From positions 4,030,001 to 4,094,000 of the forward strand of contig OY970363.1 in NCBI GenBank assembly GCA_963718605.1: DNA of 64,000 bases, written 5' to 3'. A program made the position numbers and the translations under genes. The notes under the pieces are model-generated. The model was not told where the DNA came from. It was given only the letters and a program-made list of their open reading frames with translations, and searched no databases. Shown here piece by piece: positions 28,807 to 37,128 of this stretch (within the stretch, counting starts at the first letter, position 1; the number at the start of each line of letters is the position of its first letter). The stretch comes from JACCXE01 sp963718605. GTDB lineage: Bacteria > Actinomycetota > Acidimicrobiia > Acidimicrobiales > JACCXE01.

Positions 28807-29243
28807 GCGAGAGGCCGCCGCTCTCTGAGGACGAACAACAGAAACGTCGGCAGACGATCCACGACCTGATGCCGACCACGCCCTTCATCGCCGGCCTCGG
28901 CCTCGTGTTCGAACGCTACGAACCCGACGACGTCGTGATGCGCCTGCCGTTCCGCGCGGATCTCACCAACGACGGCACCTACTACCACGGCGGTGTAATC
29001 GCCTCGGTGATCGACACGACGGGCGCGGCGGCCGCATGGTCGAACCACGACTTCGACAAAGGCGCACGCGCCTCCACGGTGAGCATGACGGTGCAATACG
29101 TCGGCGCCGCGAAGCAGTCCGACCTGCTTTGCACGGCCCGCACGGTGCGACGCGCCCGCGAGCTCATCTTCACCGAGATCACCGCGACGGACGCTGACGG
29201 CGCGGTAGTCGCCCACGCGGTGCAGACCTACCGGATCGTCTAG
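28803..29243 (+). CDS. PaaI-family hotdog thioesterase
   Basis: A 146-residue hotdog-fold protein. The PaaI signature is present as NDGTYYHGGVIASVIDTTGAAAA: the Asn/Asp-His-Gly loop, then the catalytic acidic residue on the long helix. It should hydrolyse an acyl-CoA thioester in the cytoplasm. Its ATG overlaps the stop of the preceding gene (ATGA) and the alcohol dehydrogenase gene follows after 4 nt, so it is firmly in the operon. It could recycle CoA from dead-end intermediates. Confidence 0.87.
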   Translation: MSERPPLSEDEQQKRRQTIHDLMPTTPFIAGLGLVFERYEPDDVVMRLPFRADLTNDGTYYHGGVIASVIDTTGAAAAWSNHDFDKGARASTVSMTVQYVGAAKQSDLLCTARTVRRARELIFTEITATDADGAVVAHAVQTYRIV

Positions 29244-29247
29244 TCCT

Positions 29248-30342
29248 ATGCAGCGCGACGCGCGGGCCCTCGTGCTCAATGCGCCGCGCACCCTCGACGA
29301 GGTGACGCTCGCGCTGCCCGAGGTCGGCGACGACGACGGACTGCTGCGCGTCGAGGCGTGCGGCCTGTGCGGCACGGATCACGAGCAGTACACCGGAACC
29401 CTGCGCGGCGCGGCACCGTTCGTGCCCGGCCATGAGGCCGTCGGTGTGATCGAGGCAATCGGTTCTGCCGCGGCGAAGCGCTGGGGTGTCAATGTGGGTG
29501 ACCGGGTCGCGGTCGAGGTGTTCCAGTCCTGTCGCGCGTGCGACGCCTGTCGGGAGGGAACGTACCGGCGCTGCGAAAAGCACGGCCTGGCCGACATGTA
29601 CGGGTTCATCCCCGTCACCAAAACCCCGGGCCTGTGGGGCGGCTACGCCGAGTATCAGTACCTCGCCCCCGACTCCATGCTGCTGCCCGTCCCCGAGTCG
29701 CTCGACCCCGTCGTCGCGACGTTGTTCAACCCGCTCGGCGCCGGAATTCGGTGGGGCGTCACGGTTCCCGGGACGTCGGCGGGAGACGTGGTCGCAGTGC
29801 TCGGGCCGGGCGTGCGGGGCCTGTCCGCATGCGCAGCCGCCAAAGATGCCGGCGCCGCCTTCGTGATGATCACGGGATATTCGGTGCGGGACGCCAACCG
29901 GTTGACGCTCGCCGCGTCGTTCGGCGCCGACCTCGCCGTCGACGTCGCCACGACCGACCCGGTCGCCGCGCTCCGTGCGGCGTGTGGCCGGCTGGCCGAC
30001 GTCGTAATCGATGTCACCGCGAAGGCTCCGGCCGCGTTCGCCCAGGGCATCGCCCTTGCCCGGCCGGGCGGCACGATGGTGGTCGCAGGCACGCGCGGCA
30101 CGCCGGACCCGCCGGGGTTCTGGCCCGATCACATCGTTTACAAGGAGCTGAACGTGATCGGCGCCCTGGGCGTGGACGTGGCGGCGTACCGAGCCGCGCT
30201 CGACCTGCTGGCGTCGGGTCGCTATCCGTTCGCCGACCTGCCGAGACGCACCGCGGATCTCACGGGCGCGGACGACCTCGTTCGCACGATGGCCGGCGAA
30301 GGCGCCGACGCGCCGCCGGTTCATGGTGTGATTACTCCGTGA
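29248..30342 (+). CDS. Zinc-dependent alcohol dehydrogenase (MDR family)
   Basis: A 364-residue medium-chain dehydrogenase. Catalytic zinc: CGLCGTDHEQYTG and PGHEAVGVIEAIG. Structural zinc: four cysteines in CRACDACREGTYRRC. The Rossmann loop VAVLGPGVRGLSACAAAKDAG is slightly unusual in its GPGVRG form. The family includes threonine, sorbitol and general alcohol dehydrogenases; the closest function cannot be read off. It follows the thioesterase by 4 nt and overlaps the next gene by GTGA. Confidence 0.88.
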   Translation: MQRDARALVLNAPRTLDEVTLALPEVGDDDGLLRVEACGLCGTDHEQYTGTLRGAAPFVPGHEAVGVIEAIGSAAAKRWGVNVGDRVAVEVFQSCRACDACREGTYRRCEKHGLADMYGFIPVTKTPGLWGGYAEYQYLAPDSMLLPVPESLDPVVATLFNPLGAGIRWGVTVPGTSAGDVVAVLGPGVRGLSACAAAKDAGAAFVMITGYSVRDANRLTLAASFGADLAVDVATTDPVAALRAACGRLADVVIDVTAKAPAAFAQGIALARPGGTMVVAGTRGTPDPPGFWPDHIVYKELNVIGALGVDVAAYRAALDLLASGRYPFADLPRRTADLTGADDLVRTMAGEGADAPPVHGVITP

Positions 30343-30916
30343 CCGACCGACCCGAACCGCGGGTGCCGTTACTAAGCGTTGAGGACGCGACCGCGGCCGG
30401 CGACGCCGTCGGCGTCCCGGGCCTGCTGGCCGAACTCAATGTGTTTCGCACGCTGCTGCACCATCCGCCCGTCGCGCGGCTCTACTCGGAGTTCCTCCTC
30501 TGGATGCTCGGCCGCGGAACGCTCGACGCGCGTTTGCGCGAGTTGGTGATCATGCGTCTCGGGTGGACGACGGAGTCCGTCTACGAGTGGACGCAACACT
30601 GGCCGATCGCGCTGCGCAGCGGTCTCAGTGAGGCGGATGTTCTCGCGGTGCGCGACTGGCAGGACTACGCCGGCTTCGGCCCGGGGAACGCGCCGTGCTG
30701 CAAGCCACCGACGAAACGGTGGCCGACGGCGCGATCAGCGCCGCCACCTGGCACGCCTGCACCGAACACGTGTCGCCTGAACCCGAGGTGCTGCTCGAAC
30801 TGGTCACGGCCATCGGCCTGTGGCGCATGATCTCGTCGCTCTTACGGAGCGCGGCCATCCAACTCGAAGACGGCGTGGCCGCGTGGCCGCCCGACAGCAT
30901 TTCCCCGTCCGCATAG
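30339..30916 (+). CDS. Carboxymuconolactone decarboxylase-family (AhpD-like) protein, one frameshift
   Basis: About 192 residues when joined. The first part (LHHPPVARLYSEFLLWMLGRGTLDARLRELVIMRL... is seen as segments LHHPPVARLYSEF and RLRELVIMRLGW) is characteristic of CMD-domain proteins, as is YEWTQHWPIAL. The frame breaks in the G run at 30683-30686, where one missing G would continue as GERAVLQATDETVADG. The usual CxxC of AhpD is replaced by VYEW, as in many CMD-domain proteins outside AhpD. Function unknown, perhaps a decarboxylase or hydroperoxide-related enzyme. Start GTG overlaps the dehydrogenase stop. Confidence 0.78.
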
Positions 30917-30929
30917 GAGGACCAATCCC

Positions 30930-31538
30930 GTGAACAAAGCGTTGGTGCAAGTGCTTGGTGCAGTCGCCTACGGCGAGTGGAAGGCGTACGAGGGGGCGAA
31001 GGCGCAAGCGGCCGCGGCCACCGACCCCGCCGAGAAGCGACGCTTCAAGAAGGTCGCGGCCGAGGAACTCCGACACCACAAAGGCTTCGTCGCTCGACTC
31101 GAAGCGATGGGTGCCGACCCCGAACGCGCGATGCGTCCGTACCGCACGGTCCTGGATCGCTATCACGGCCGCGACGAGGTCGACCCGGTCACCGACGCCG
31201 TGTTCGGCTATCTCGGAGAGGGCGTGGCCGACGACTTGTTGCACTGGTTGCGTGAGGTCGTCGACGCCGACACGGCCGCGTTCATCGACACGGTGATCGC
31301 TGACGAAGTCGACCACGAGGCGGCCGCCGCGATGGATCTGCGCGAGGTGCTGGAGTCCACGCCGGACGGCCGTCGGCGCGTGCTCTCGGGCGCGGGAACG
31401 ATGGCGTGGCACATGGCCTGGAGCGGGCGGCGGGGCGCGGCGCCGCTCGTCGCGTTCGTGCGCCTCGGCAAGACCGATCAACTTCTCCGCGCGATCGTCG
31501 GCGGACAGCTCCGCCGCCTCCGCGCCGTCGCCGCCTAA
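30930..31538 (+). CDS. Ferritin-like di-iron domain protein, uncharacterised
   Basis: A 202-residue, mainly helical protein behind a strong AGGAGG ribosome-binding site. Spaced carboxylate and histidine residues fit a ferritin-like di-iron site: YGEWKAYEGAK, AAEELRHHKGF (ExxH), and later IADEVDHEAAAAMD (DExxH). Rough resemblance is to rubrerythrin/MiaE-type four-helix bundles. Substrate unknown: tRNA hydroxylation, oxygen scavenging and lipid hydroxylation are all possible. It is the last gene of the 24.9-31.5 kb operon and ends at a palindromic repeat. Confidence 0.65.
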   Translation: MNKALVQVLGAVAYGEWKAYEGAKAQAAAATDPAEKRRFKKVAAEELRHHKGFVARLEAMGADPERAMRPYRTVLDRYHGRDEVDPVTDAVFGYLGEGVADDLLHWLREVVDADTAAFIDTVIADEVDHEAAAAMDLREVLESTPDGRRRVLSGAGTMAWHMAWSGRRGAAPLVAFVRLGKTDQLLRAIVGGQLRRLRAVAA

Positions 31539-31544
31539 CCCCCG

Positions 31545-31592
31545 TTCTTGTACCCGAAAGCAGCGACTTTTTGCTACTGAGCGTTACAAGAA
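31545..31592. repeat. Dispersed palindromic repeat, copy 1 (probable bidirectional terminator)
   Basis: Outer arms TTCTTGTA (31545-31552) and TACAAGAA (31585-31592) enclose about 32 nt with an inner T-run. Read on the minus strand it matches the copy at 48317-48364 through ATTCTTGTAAC, CTCAGTAGC, an A-run and TACAAGAACG. It sits between the ends of the convergent ferritin-like and enoyl-CoA hydratase genes. Confidence 0.7.
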
Positions 31593-31599
31593 TGCGGCT

Positions 31600-32400
31600 T
31601 TAGCGGCCTTGGAAGTTGGGGGCGCGCTTTTCTGAGAAGGCTTTCGGGCCTTCCTTGGCGTCTTCGGACGCGAACACTGGCCAGCCCAAGGTGAGTTCGT
31701 GGGCGAGGCCCTCTTCCTCGGTCATGCCCTCGGTCTCGCGCAGCGAACGCAGGACGGCCTGGACCGAAAGCGGGCCGTTGCCCGCGATCATCTCGGCGAC
31801 CTCGCGTGCGCGCGCCAAGGCCTGCCCGTCGGGCACAACTTCACCGATCAAACCGATGGACAGCGCTTCGCGGGCCGGCACGTGCCGACCTGTCAGGAGG
31901 ATCTCGGCCGCGATCGTGTACGGAATTTGCCGGCGCAGTCGGATCGTCGAGCCACCCAAGGGGAACAGGCCCCTGCGGACCTCGGTCACGCCGAAGGTGG
32001 CGGACTCGCCCGCGATGCGGATGTCGGTCGCCTGCAGGACCTCGGTGCCGCCGGCGACGGCGTAGCCCTCGACCGCGGCGATCAGCGGCTTCATCGGACG
32101 GAAGTGGCGCAACAGCGCCTTCCAGTGCAGATCGGAGTCGGTGGCCATGCGTTCGCGCCACTCGTTGGTGTCGCCGCCGTAGCCACCGGCCATTTCCTTC
32201 AGGTCGGCGCCCGAGCAGAAGTCCCCGCCGGCGCCGGTGAGGATGGCCACGCGGACCTCTGGGTCCTCGTCGATCATCTTCCAGGCGTCATACGCGCGCA
32301 CCAGCATTTCGGTGCTGAAGGCGTTCTTGCGCTCGGGCCGGTTCATGGTGACGGTGACGACGTGGCCGTCACGCTCGACGAGGAGATGCGGTTCACTCAT
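31600..32400 (-). CDS. echA19: Enoyl-CoA hydratase, EchA19-like (sterol side chain)
   Basis: A 266-residue crotonase-fold enzyme, ATG at 32400. GAGGDFCSGADLKEM holds the first oxyanion-hole segment and VEGYAVAGGTEVL the second; the glutamates at the ECH catalytic positions appear in GGTEVLQ and VTEVRRG. The ending DAKEGPKAFSEKRAPNFQGR and the QIPYT...LLTGRH region closely resemble mycobacterial EchA19, which hydrates steroid enoyl-CoA during side-chain degradation. It is divergent from the CYP125-like P450, with a KstR-type palindrome in the shared 61-nt gap. Ortholog naming is from recalled similarity. Confidence 0.8.
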   Translation of the reverse strand: MSEPHLLVERDGHVVTVTMNRPERKNAFSTEMLVRAYDAWKMIDEDPEVRVAILTGAGGDFCSGADLKEMAGGYGGDTNEWRERMATDSDLHWKALLRHFRPMKPLIAAVEGYAVAGGTEVLQATDIRIAGESATFGVTEVRRGLFPLGGSTIRLRRQIPYTIAAEILLTGRHVPAREALSIGLIGEVVPDGQALARAREVAEMIAGNGPLSVQAVLRSLRETEGMTEEEGLAHELTLGWPVFASEDAKEGPKAFSEKRAPNFQGR

Positions 32401-32422
32401 GAGAGGTACGCTAATCCTTGAA

Positions 32423-32440
32423 ACTAGAATCTGTTCTAGT
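32423..32440. promoter_or_regulatory. KstR-type operator ACTAGAATCTGTTCTAGT
   Basis: Perfect 7-bp arms (ACTAGAA/TTCTAGT). It differs from the mycobacterial KstR motif TnnAACnnGTTnnA by one base (AAT for AAC). It lies in the shared promoter of the EchA19-like gene and the CYP125-like P450, 21 nt before the P450 start. Similar sites are at 45546, 49577, 52768 and 61282. Confidence 0.65.
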
Positions 32441-32461
32441 AAGCGCGGAGGGACCGGCCAC

Positions 32462-33694
32462 ATGCAGCTGAGCGACATCAACCTCGTCGACCCGGACATT
32501 TTCGTCGAGGGTGTACCCCACGAGCAGTTCACGCTGCTGCGCCGGGAGGCGCCGGTCTTTTGGCACGAAGATGTCCACGGCGGCTTCTGGGCGCTGACCA
32601 AGCACGACGACGTCGTCCACGCGAACCGCGACGCCAAGACCTTCTCGTCTTATGAGCGTTCGGCCCTCTACAACGTCGAGGGCGACGAGGCGACCTTGGC
32701 TGGTGTGCGTCTGATGATGCTCAACCTCGACCCGCCCGACCACACGAAGCTGCGCAAGATCGTCAACCGCGGGTTCACGCCCAGACGCATCAAAGAGTTG
32801 CAGCAGTCGCTGGTCGACCGGTCCCGCGAGATCGTGGACAACATCGCCGAGAAGGGCGAGTGCGACTTCGTGACCGACGTCGCGTGCGAACTGCCGCTGC
32901 AGGCGATCGCCGATCTAATCGGCATCCCCCAGGAAGACCGGCACATGGTCTTCGACTGGAGCAACCGCATGGTCGGCGCCGACGATCCGGAGTACGGGCT
33001 GACGATGGAGGACGGAGCGACGGCGGCCGCGGAGCTGTTCGGCTACGCACAGGTGCTCGCCGACGACCGTCGAAAAAACCCGCGCGACGACATCGTGACC
33101 GACCTCCTGAACGCCGAAGTCGACGGCGAAGCGCTCGACGACATGGAGTTCAACAGCTTCTTCATGCTGCTCGCAGTCGCGGGCAACGAAACCACGCGCA
33201 ACGCGATCTCGCACTCGATGCTTGCGTTGATCGAGCACCCCGATCAGCGCCAGTTGATCATCGACGACCCGACGCTGCTCGACAGCGCCATCGAAGAGTT
33301 CCTGCGCTGGGCCACGCCGGTCATGCATTTCAAGCGCACCGCCATGCGCGACCTCGAGCTGCGCGGGCAACAGATCAAGCAGGGCGACCGCGTGATGATG
33401 TGGTACTCGTCGGCCAACCGCGATGAGGAAGTGTTCGAAGATCCGTTCACCTTCAACGTGAAGCGCGACCCGAACCTGCACACCCTGCACTCCGCGTTCG
33501 GCGGCGGCGGTCCGCACTTCTGCCTCGGCGCCAACCTCGCCCGCACGGAAATGCGCGTCACCTTCGACGAGTTGCTGCGGCGCATCCCCGACATGGAGCT
33601 ATCGGCCGAGCCGAGTCGTCTGCGGTCGAACTTCATCAACGGTCTCAAGCACCTCCCGGTGAAGTTCACCCCGGTCAAGCGTTCCGATGGCTGA
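32462..33694 (+). CDS. Cytochrome P450, CYP125-like steroid C26-monooxygenase
   Basis: A 410-residue soluble bacterial P450. AVAGNETTRNAIS is the I-helix oxygen-activation motif, EEFLRWATP contains the ExxR pair, and the heme loop FGGGGPHFCLGANLAR places the heme cysteine at residue 354. RGFTPRRIKELQ, CELPLQAIADLIGIPQEDR and WSNRMVGADDPEYG are very close to CYP125, which oxidises the terminal methyl of cholesterol side chains. The context supports this: EchA19-like divergent, FadA6-like thiolase overlapping downstream (8 nt), KstR-type box upstream. A plain longer frame from 32237 crosses the operator and is rejected. Confidence 0.85.
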   Translation: MQLSDINLVDPDIFVEGVPHEQFTLLRREAPVFWHEDVHGGFWALTKHDDVVHANRDAKTFSSYERSALYNVEGDEATLAGVRLMMLNLDPPDHTKLRKIVNRGFTPRRIKELQQSLVDRSREIVDNIAEKGECDFVTDVACELPLQAIADLIGIPQEDRHMVFDWSNRMVGADDPEYGLTMEDGATAAAELFGYAQVLADDRRKNPRDDIVTDLLNAEVDGEALDDMEFNSFFMLLAVAGNETTRNAISHSMLALIEHPDQRQLIIDDPTLLDSAIEEFLRWATPVMHFKRTAMRDLELRGQQIKQGDRVMMWYSSANRDEEVFEDPFTFNVKRDPNLHTLHSAFGGGGPHFCLGANLARTEMRVTFDELLRRIPDMELSAEPSRLRSNFINGLKHLPVKFTPVKRSDG

Positions 33695-34838
33695 GGCCTA
33701 CATCGTCGACGCCGTCCGCACGCCGGTTGGCAAACGCGGCGGCGGACTGAGCCAGGTACACCCGGCCGATCTCGGCGCGCACGTCTTGAACGCGTTGATG
33801 GACCGCACCGGCGTGGACCCCTCCGCGGTGGAAGACGTCTACTTCGGCTGCGTCGACGCGGTCGGTCCGCAAGCTGGTGACATCGCACGGACCTGTTGGC
33901 TGGCGGCGGGCCTGCCCGAGGAAGTGCCCGGCGTCACGATCGACCGTCAGTGCGGCTCGTCGCAGCAGGCGGTGCACTTCGCCGCGCAGGCCGTGATGAG
34001 TGGCACCACCGATCTCGTGGTCGCGGGCGGCGTGCAGAACATGTCGATGATCCCGATCAGTTCCGCCATGACCATGGCCGAGCCCCTCGGCTTCACCGAT
34101 CCGTTCTCGGGTTCCGAAGGATGGGTCAAGCGCTACGGCGACCAAGAGGTATCGCAGTTCGCGGGCGCCGAGGCGATCGCAAGGAAGTGGAACATCTCGC
34201 GCGAGGACATGGAGCAGTTCGCGTACGAGTCACACCAGCGCGCCGCGCTTGCCACGAATGAGGGTCGCTTCGAAACCCAGATCGCACCGCTCGGTGAGTG
34301 CACGGTGGACGAGGGCCCGCGGCCGACATCAACGCTGGAGAAGATGGCGTCGCTGCCCACACTGGTCGAGGGCGGACGCTTGACGGCCGCGGTTTCGTCG
34401 CAGTTGTCCGATGCGTCCACCGCGATGCTCGTCGCGTCGGAGCAGGCCGTGAAGGACCACGGGCTCACCCCGCGCGCGCGCATCCACCACATCAGCTGTC
34501 GCGGCGAAGACCCGATCATGATGCTGAGCGCGCCGATCCCGGCCACGGCCTACGCCTTGAAGAAGACGGGGATGTCACTCGACGACATCGACCTCGTCGA
34601 GATCAACGAAGCATTCGCGTCGGTGGTGCTCGCATGGCAGAAGGAAACCGGCGCTGACCTCGCCAAGGTGAACGTGAACGGCGGCGCGATCGCGCTCGGT
34701 CATCCTCTCGGGGCCACCGGCGTCCGCTTGATGACCACGCTGCTTTACGAGTTGGAACGCACCGGCGGCCGCTTCGGCCTGCAAACGATGTGTGAAGGCG
34801 GCGGCCAAGCCAACGTCACCATCATCGAACGGCTCTAG
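33687..34838 (+). CDS. fadA6: Thiolase, FadA6-like (steroid ring catabolism)
   Basis: A 383-residue thiolase. Nucleophile Cys89 in DRQCGSSQQAV; catalytic His in NVNGGAIALGHPLGATG; second Cys in TMCEGGG. The N-terminus AEAYIVDAVRTPVGKRGG and the GVQNMSMIPISSAMT segment resemble mycobacterial FadA6, which acts in C/D-ring degradation, more than FadA5. The start overlaps the P450 gene by 8 nt, so they share a transcript. Its stop shares a CTAG with the stop of the opposing SRPBCC gene. The FadA6 name is by recalled similarity. Confidence 0.8.
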   Translation: MAEAYIVDAVRTPVGKRGGGLSQVHPADLGAHVLNALMDRTGVDPSAVEDVYFGCVDAVGPQAGDIARTCWLAAGLPEEVPGVTIDRQCGSSQQAVHFAAQAVMSGTTDLVVAGGVQNMSMIPISSAMTMAEPLGFTDPFSGSEGWVKRYGDQEVSQFAGAEAIARKWNISREDMEQFAYESHQRAALATNEGRFETQIAPLGECTVDEGPRPTSTLEKMASLPTLVEGGRLTAAVSSQLSDASTAMLVASEQAVKDHGLTPRARIHHISCRGEDPIMMLSAPIPATAYALKKTGMSLDDIDLVEINEAFASVVLAWQKETGADLAKVNVNGGAIALGHPLGATGVRLMTTLLYELERTGGRFGLQTMCEGGGQANVTIIERL

Positions 34839-35311
34839 CGCGCGGCGCGCTGCGCCAGGTTCTGCATCGCCTTGGTGTTGTTTTTCCGGAGCCGTCCGAC
34901 GACCAACTTCATCAGGAAACCGATAGGGCCGACCGGGTCGAGGTACATCGTGTAGCTGATGGCGGTGCCGCCGCCCGGCAGCGGTGTGAGCACACAGTCC
35001 TCGACGAGCGAACGCGTGAAGCGTGGCTTCGCCTCGTAGCCCGTGAAGGACCAGCGTTTCCCCGGATTCCACACGATGAACTCTTCGTCGACCGTCATGC
35101 CCGGAACCACGACGCGCCGTCGCGCGCCAACACCCTCAGCAGGACCGATGACGGTGACTTTCTTCACCGAGGGGAACCACTCTGGCCAACGCTCGTGGTC
35201 CACAAGCACGGCGAACACCTGGTCGGGCGACGCCGTCGATTCCGCCTTCGCCTCGACGCGAACCGGCGCACGGTCGATCCAGTCGATTGTCTGCTTCGTG
35301 AGCTCAGCCAT
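34835..35311 (-). CDS. SRPBCC-family (START/polyketide cyclase-like) lipid-binding protein
   Basis: A 158-residue SRPBCC fold: VRVEAKAESTASPDQVFAVL at the first strand and helix, WPEWFPSVKKVTVIG next, and a C-terminal helix with NTKAMQNLAQRAAR. Such proteins bind hydrophobic ligands or act as cyclases/dehydratases. ATG 35311 overlaps the IpdC stop by 8 nt; an upstream ATG (35332) is possible. It ends the echA20-ipdA-ipdB-ipdC operon, so it may bind steroid intermediates, but no catalytic residue can be named. Confidence 0.8.
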   Translation of the reverse strand: MAELTKQTIDWIDRAPVRVEAKAESTASPDQVFAVLVDHERWPEWFPSVKKVTVIGPAEGVGARRRVVVPGMTVDEEFIVWNPGKRWSFTGYEAKPRFTRSLVEDCVLTPLPGGGTAISYTMYLDPVGPIGFLMKLVVGRLRKNNTKAMQNLAQRAAR

Positions 35312-36358
35312 GGAGCCGCTCCAATGTTCCATTGGCCTCGCTCATCACGCGATCGACCACTTCTTTGCAGGTTGGCAGGTCGTCGATCACGCCGACGACT
35401 TGGCCGCTCGCCATCACGCCGAGGTCGGGGCGGCCGTCAACCATGGCCTGCTTCAGCAACATGGGCGTGTTGGCTTGCATGACGACCTGGCTCCACGACA
35501 GTTCCTGATTGCGCTTCATGGCCAGGCCCTCGCGCACAATCGCAGTCCACGATTCGCCGCTCAGCTTCTTGAATCCGAACGCGTTGCGGATGGCGCGCGG
35601 CAGCGACGTGACCGCGTTCGTCTTGTCGAGTTCGTCGGTGAACTCGGTGCGCAGCACCCGATGCGGCACGCCATCGACTTGCGTGGTGACGAGCGTGTCC
35701 GTTACGGCTTTGGATAGGTAGACCTGCTTGACGGCGTCGGGCACCGTCGAGTCGCTCGTAAGCAGGAAGCGCGTCCCCATCGCGATCCCGGCCGCGCCGT
35801 ACGCCAGCGCCGCGACCAGGCCCCGCCCGTCGAAATAGCCACCGGCCGCGATCACCGGGATGTCGACGGTGTCGACCACCTGGGGCAGCAGCAGCGAGGT
35901 CGGCACAGAACCGGTGTGTCCCCCACCTTCGCCGCCTTGCACGATCACCGCGTCGACGCCCCACTGCGCGACCTTCTCGGCGTGTCGCTTGGCGCCGATG
36001 GACGGGATCACGACCAGACCGCCGTCCTTGCAGCGCTTGATCAGTGCCTCGCTGGGCGCCTGCGCGAACGAGGCCACGCGCACGCCTTGCTTGATCATGA
36101 GGTCGATCCGGTCGGCGGCATCGGCTTGATCGGCGCGCAGGTTCACACCGAATGGTTTGTCGGTGCGGCTCTTCACTTCACCGATAGCGCGCGACAGATC
36201 GTCGAAGCTCATGGTCGCCGAGGCGAGCACACCGAAGGCACCCGCGGCGGACGTCGCCGTAGTCAGCCGCGCCCCGCGACGTAACCCATGCCGGTCTGGA
36301 CGATGGGGTACTGCACGCCGAGGAGATCGCACAGCGGAGTGTGCAACGCGGGATGCAT
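35304..36358 (-). CDS. ipdC: IpdC-like flavin-dependent enoyl-CoA reductase/dehydrogenase (NMO family), one frameshift
   Basis: About 351 residues when joined, near the size of mycobacterial IpdC. It is an FMN TIM-barrel protein of the 2-nitropropane dioxygenase/nitronate monooxygenase family: TPLCDLLGVQYPIVQTGMGYVAG at the start (shown by LLGVQYPIVQTGMG), IVQGGEGGGHTG and IPVIAAGGYFDGRGL for the FMN phosphate. IpdC acts on hydroxylated indanone-propionyl/carboxyl-CoA intermediates of sterol rings C/D. The frame breaks in the C run at 36272-36275, where one more base restores VAGARLTTATSAAGAFG. It follows ipdB by 2 nt. Confidence 0.8.
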
Positions 36359-36360
36359 CG

Positions 36361-37128
36361 TTATGACGGGACTTCGGCCTCGCGCCGGCCTTCCGGATCG
36401 ATCACCGTGTAGAGCAGGCGCAGCTCCTCCTCGGTTGGCAGCCGCGACGCGGGGACGTCGCTCGGAATCACGAGCTCGAAGCCGGTGGCCGCAATTACCT
36501 CGTCGGTCGATACGCCCGGGTGGACCGAGCGCAGCCGGGCGCGATGGTCGGGCGTCTCGAAGTCGATGACGCACAGGTTCGTGATGACGCGTCTGATCTC
36601 GTGGAAGCGTGCGGCGTCGCCCGCCAGCGACGCGGCGCGGTCGTAACCGATGCCGCACACGGTGTCGACACGCGCACACACGACCTGCGGTGAATGGTTC
36701 GGGACCCAGTAGGACGTGGTGTCGTTGATCGTGTTGCCTGGTGCGCCGCGGTAGCCGAGCAGCATCGTGCGCGGCTTGGCGTAGTCGCCGATCGCCGCGA
36801 TGTTCTGGTTGCCGTACTGGTCGACCTGCGTCGCGCCCATCATCACGTGGCGACGGCCCGACCACACCCAGTCGAACATGGACCGGTAGGGGTTCGAGTA
36901 CTCGTAGATCTTTTCGTCGGCGCTGAGTTCGTAGGCCGAGTCGTTGGCGATGACCGCGGCTTCGCCGTCGGTCATGCACAAGTCGGGCTCGAAAGCCGCG
37001 CGCGCCAAACGCCCGCCGACCATCGGGATAGTGCCGATCGGGTTGGCCAGGATCTCACCGTCGCCGCGGAACGCCTCGGCGACCGCGACGGCGCAGACAT
37101 CGGCCCGCGTGGCGGTGGTGGTACTCAT
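36361..37128 (-). CDS. ipdB: IpdB-like subunit of the ring-cleaving CoA-transferase-family hydrolase
   Basis: A 255-residue class I CoA-transferase-fold beta chain. ATG 37128 overlaps the ipdA stop by 4 nt. MVGGRLARAAFEPDLCMTDGEA and MGATQVDQYGNQNIAAIGDY are family segments. IpdAB in mycobacteria hydrolytically opens the last steroid ring in COCHEA-CoA by a retro-Claisen step rather than moving CoA. Synteny with echA20 and ipdC supports that job over an ordinary 3-oxoacid CoA-transferase. Frame intact. Confidence 0.85.
   Translation of the reverse strand: MSTTTATRADVCAVAVAEAFRGDGEILANPIGTIPMVGGRLARAAFEPDLCMTDGEAAVIANDSAYELSADEKIYEYSNPYRSMFDWVWSGRRHVMMGATQVDQYGNQNIAAIGDYAKPRTMLLGYRGAPGNTINDTTSYWVPNHSPQVVCARVDTVCGIGYDRAASLAGDAARFHEIRRVITNLCVIDFETPDHRARLRSVHPGVSTDEVIAATGFELVIPSDVPASRLPTEEELRLLYTVIDPEGRREAEVPS

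Noticed and set aside
34835..34838. Overlapping stops of the FadA6-like and SRPBCC genes
   Set aside because: Both use TAG through the palindrome CTAG. This is tidy but expected in compact genomes and needs no special explanation.
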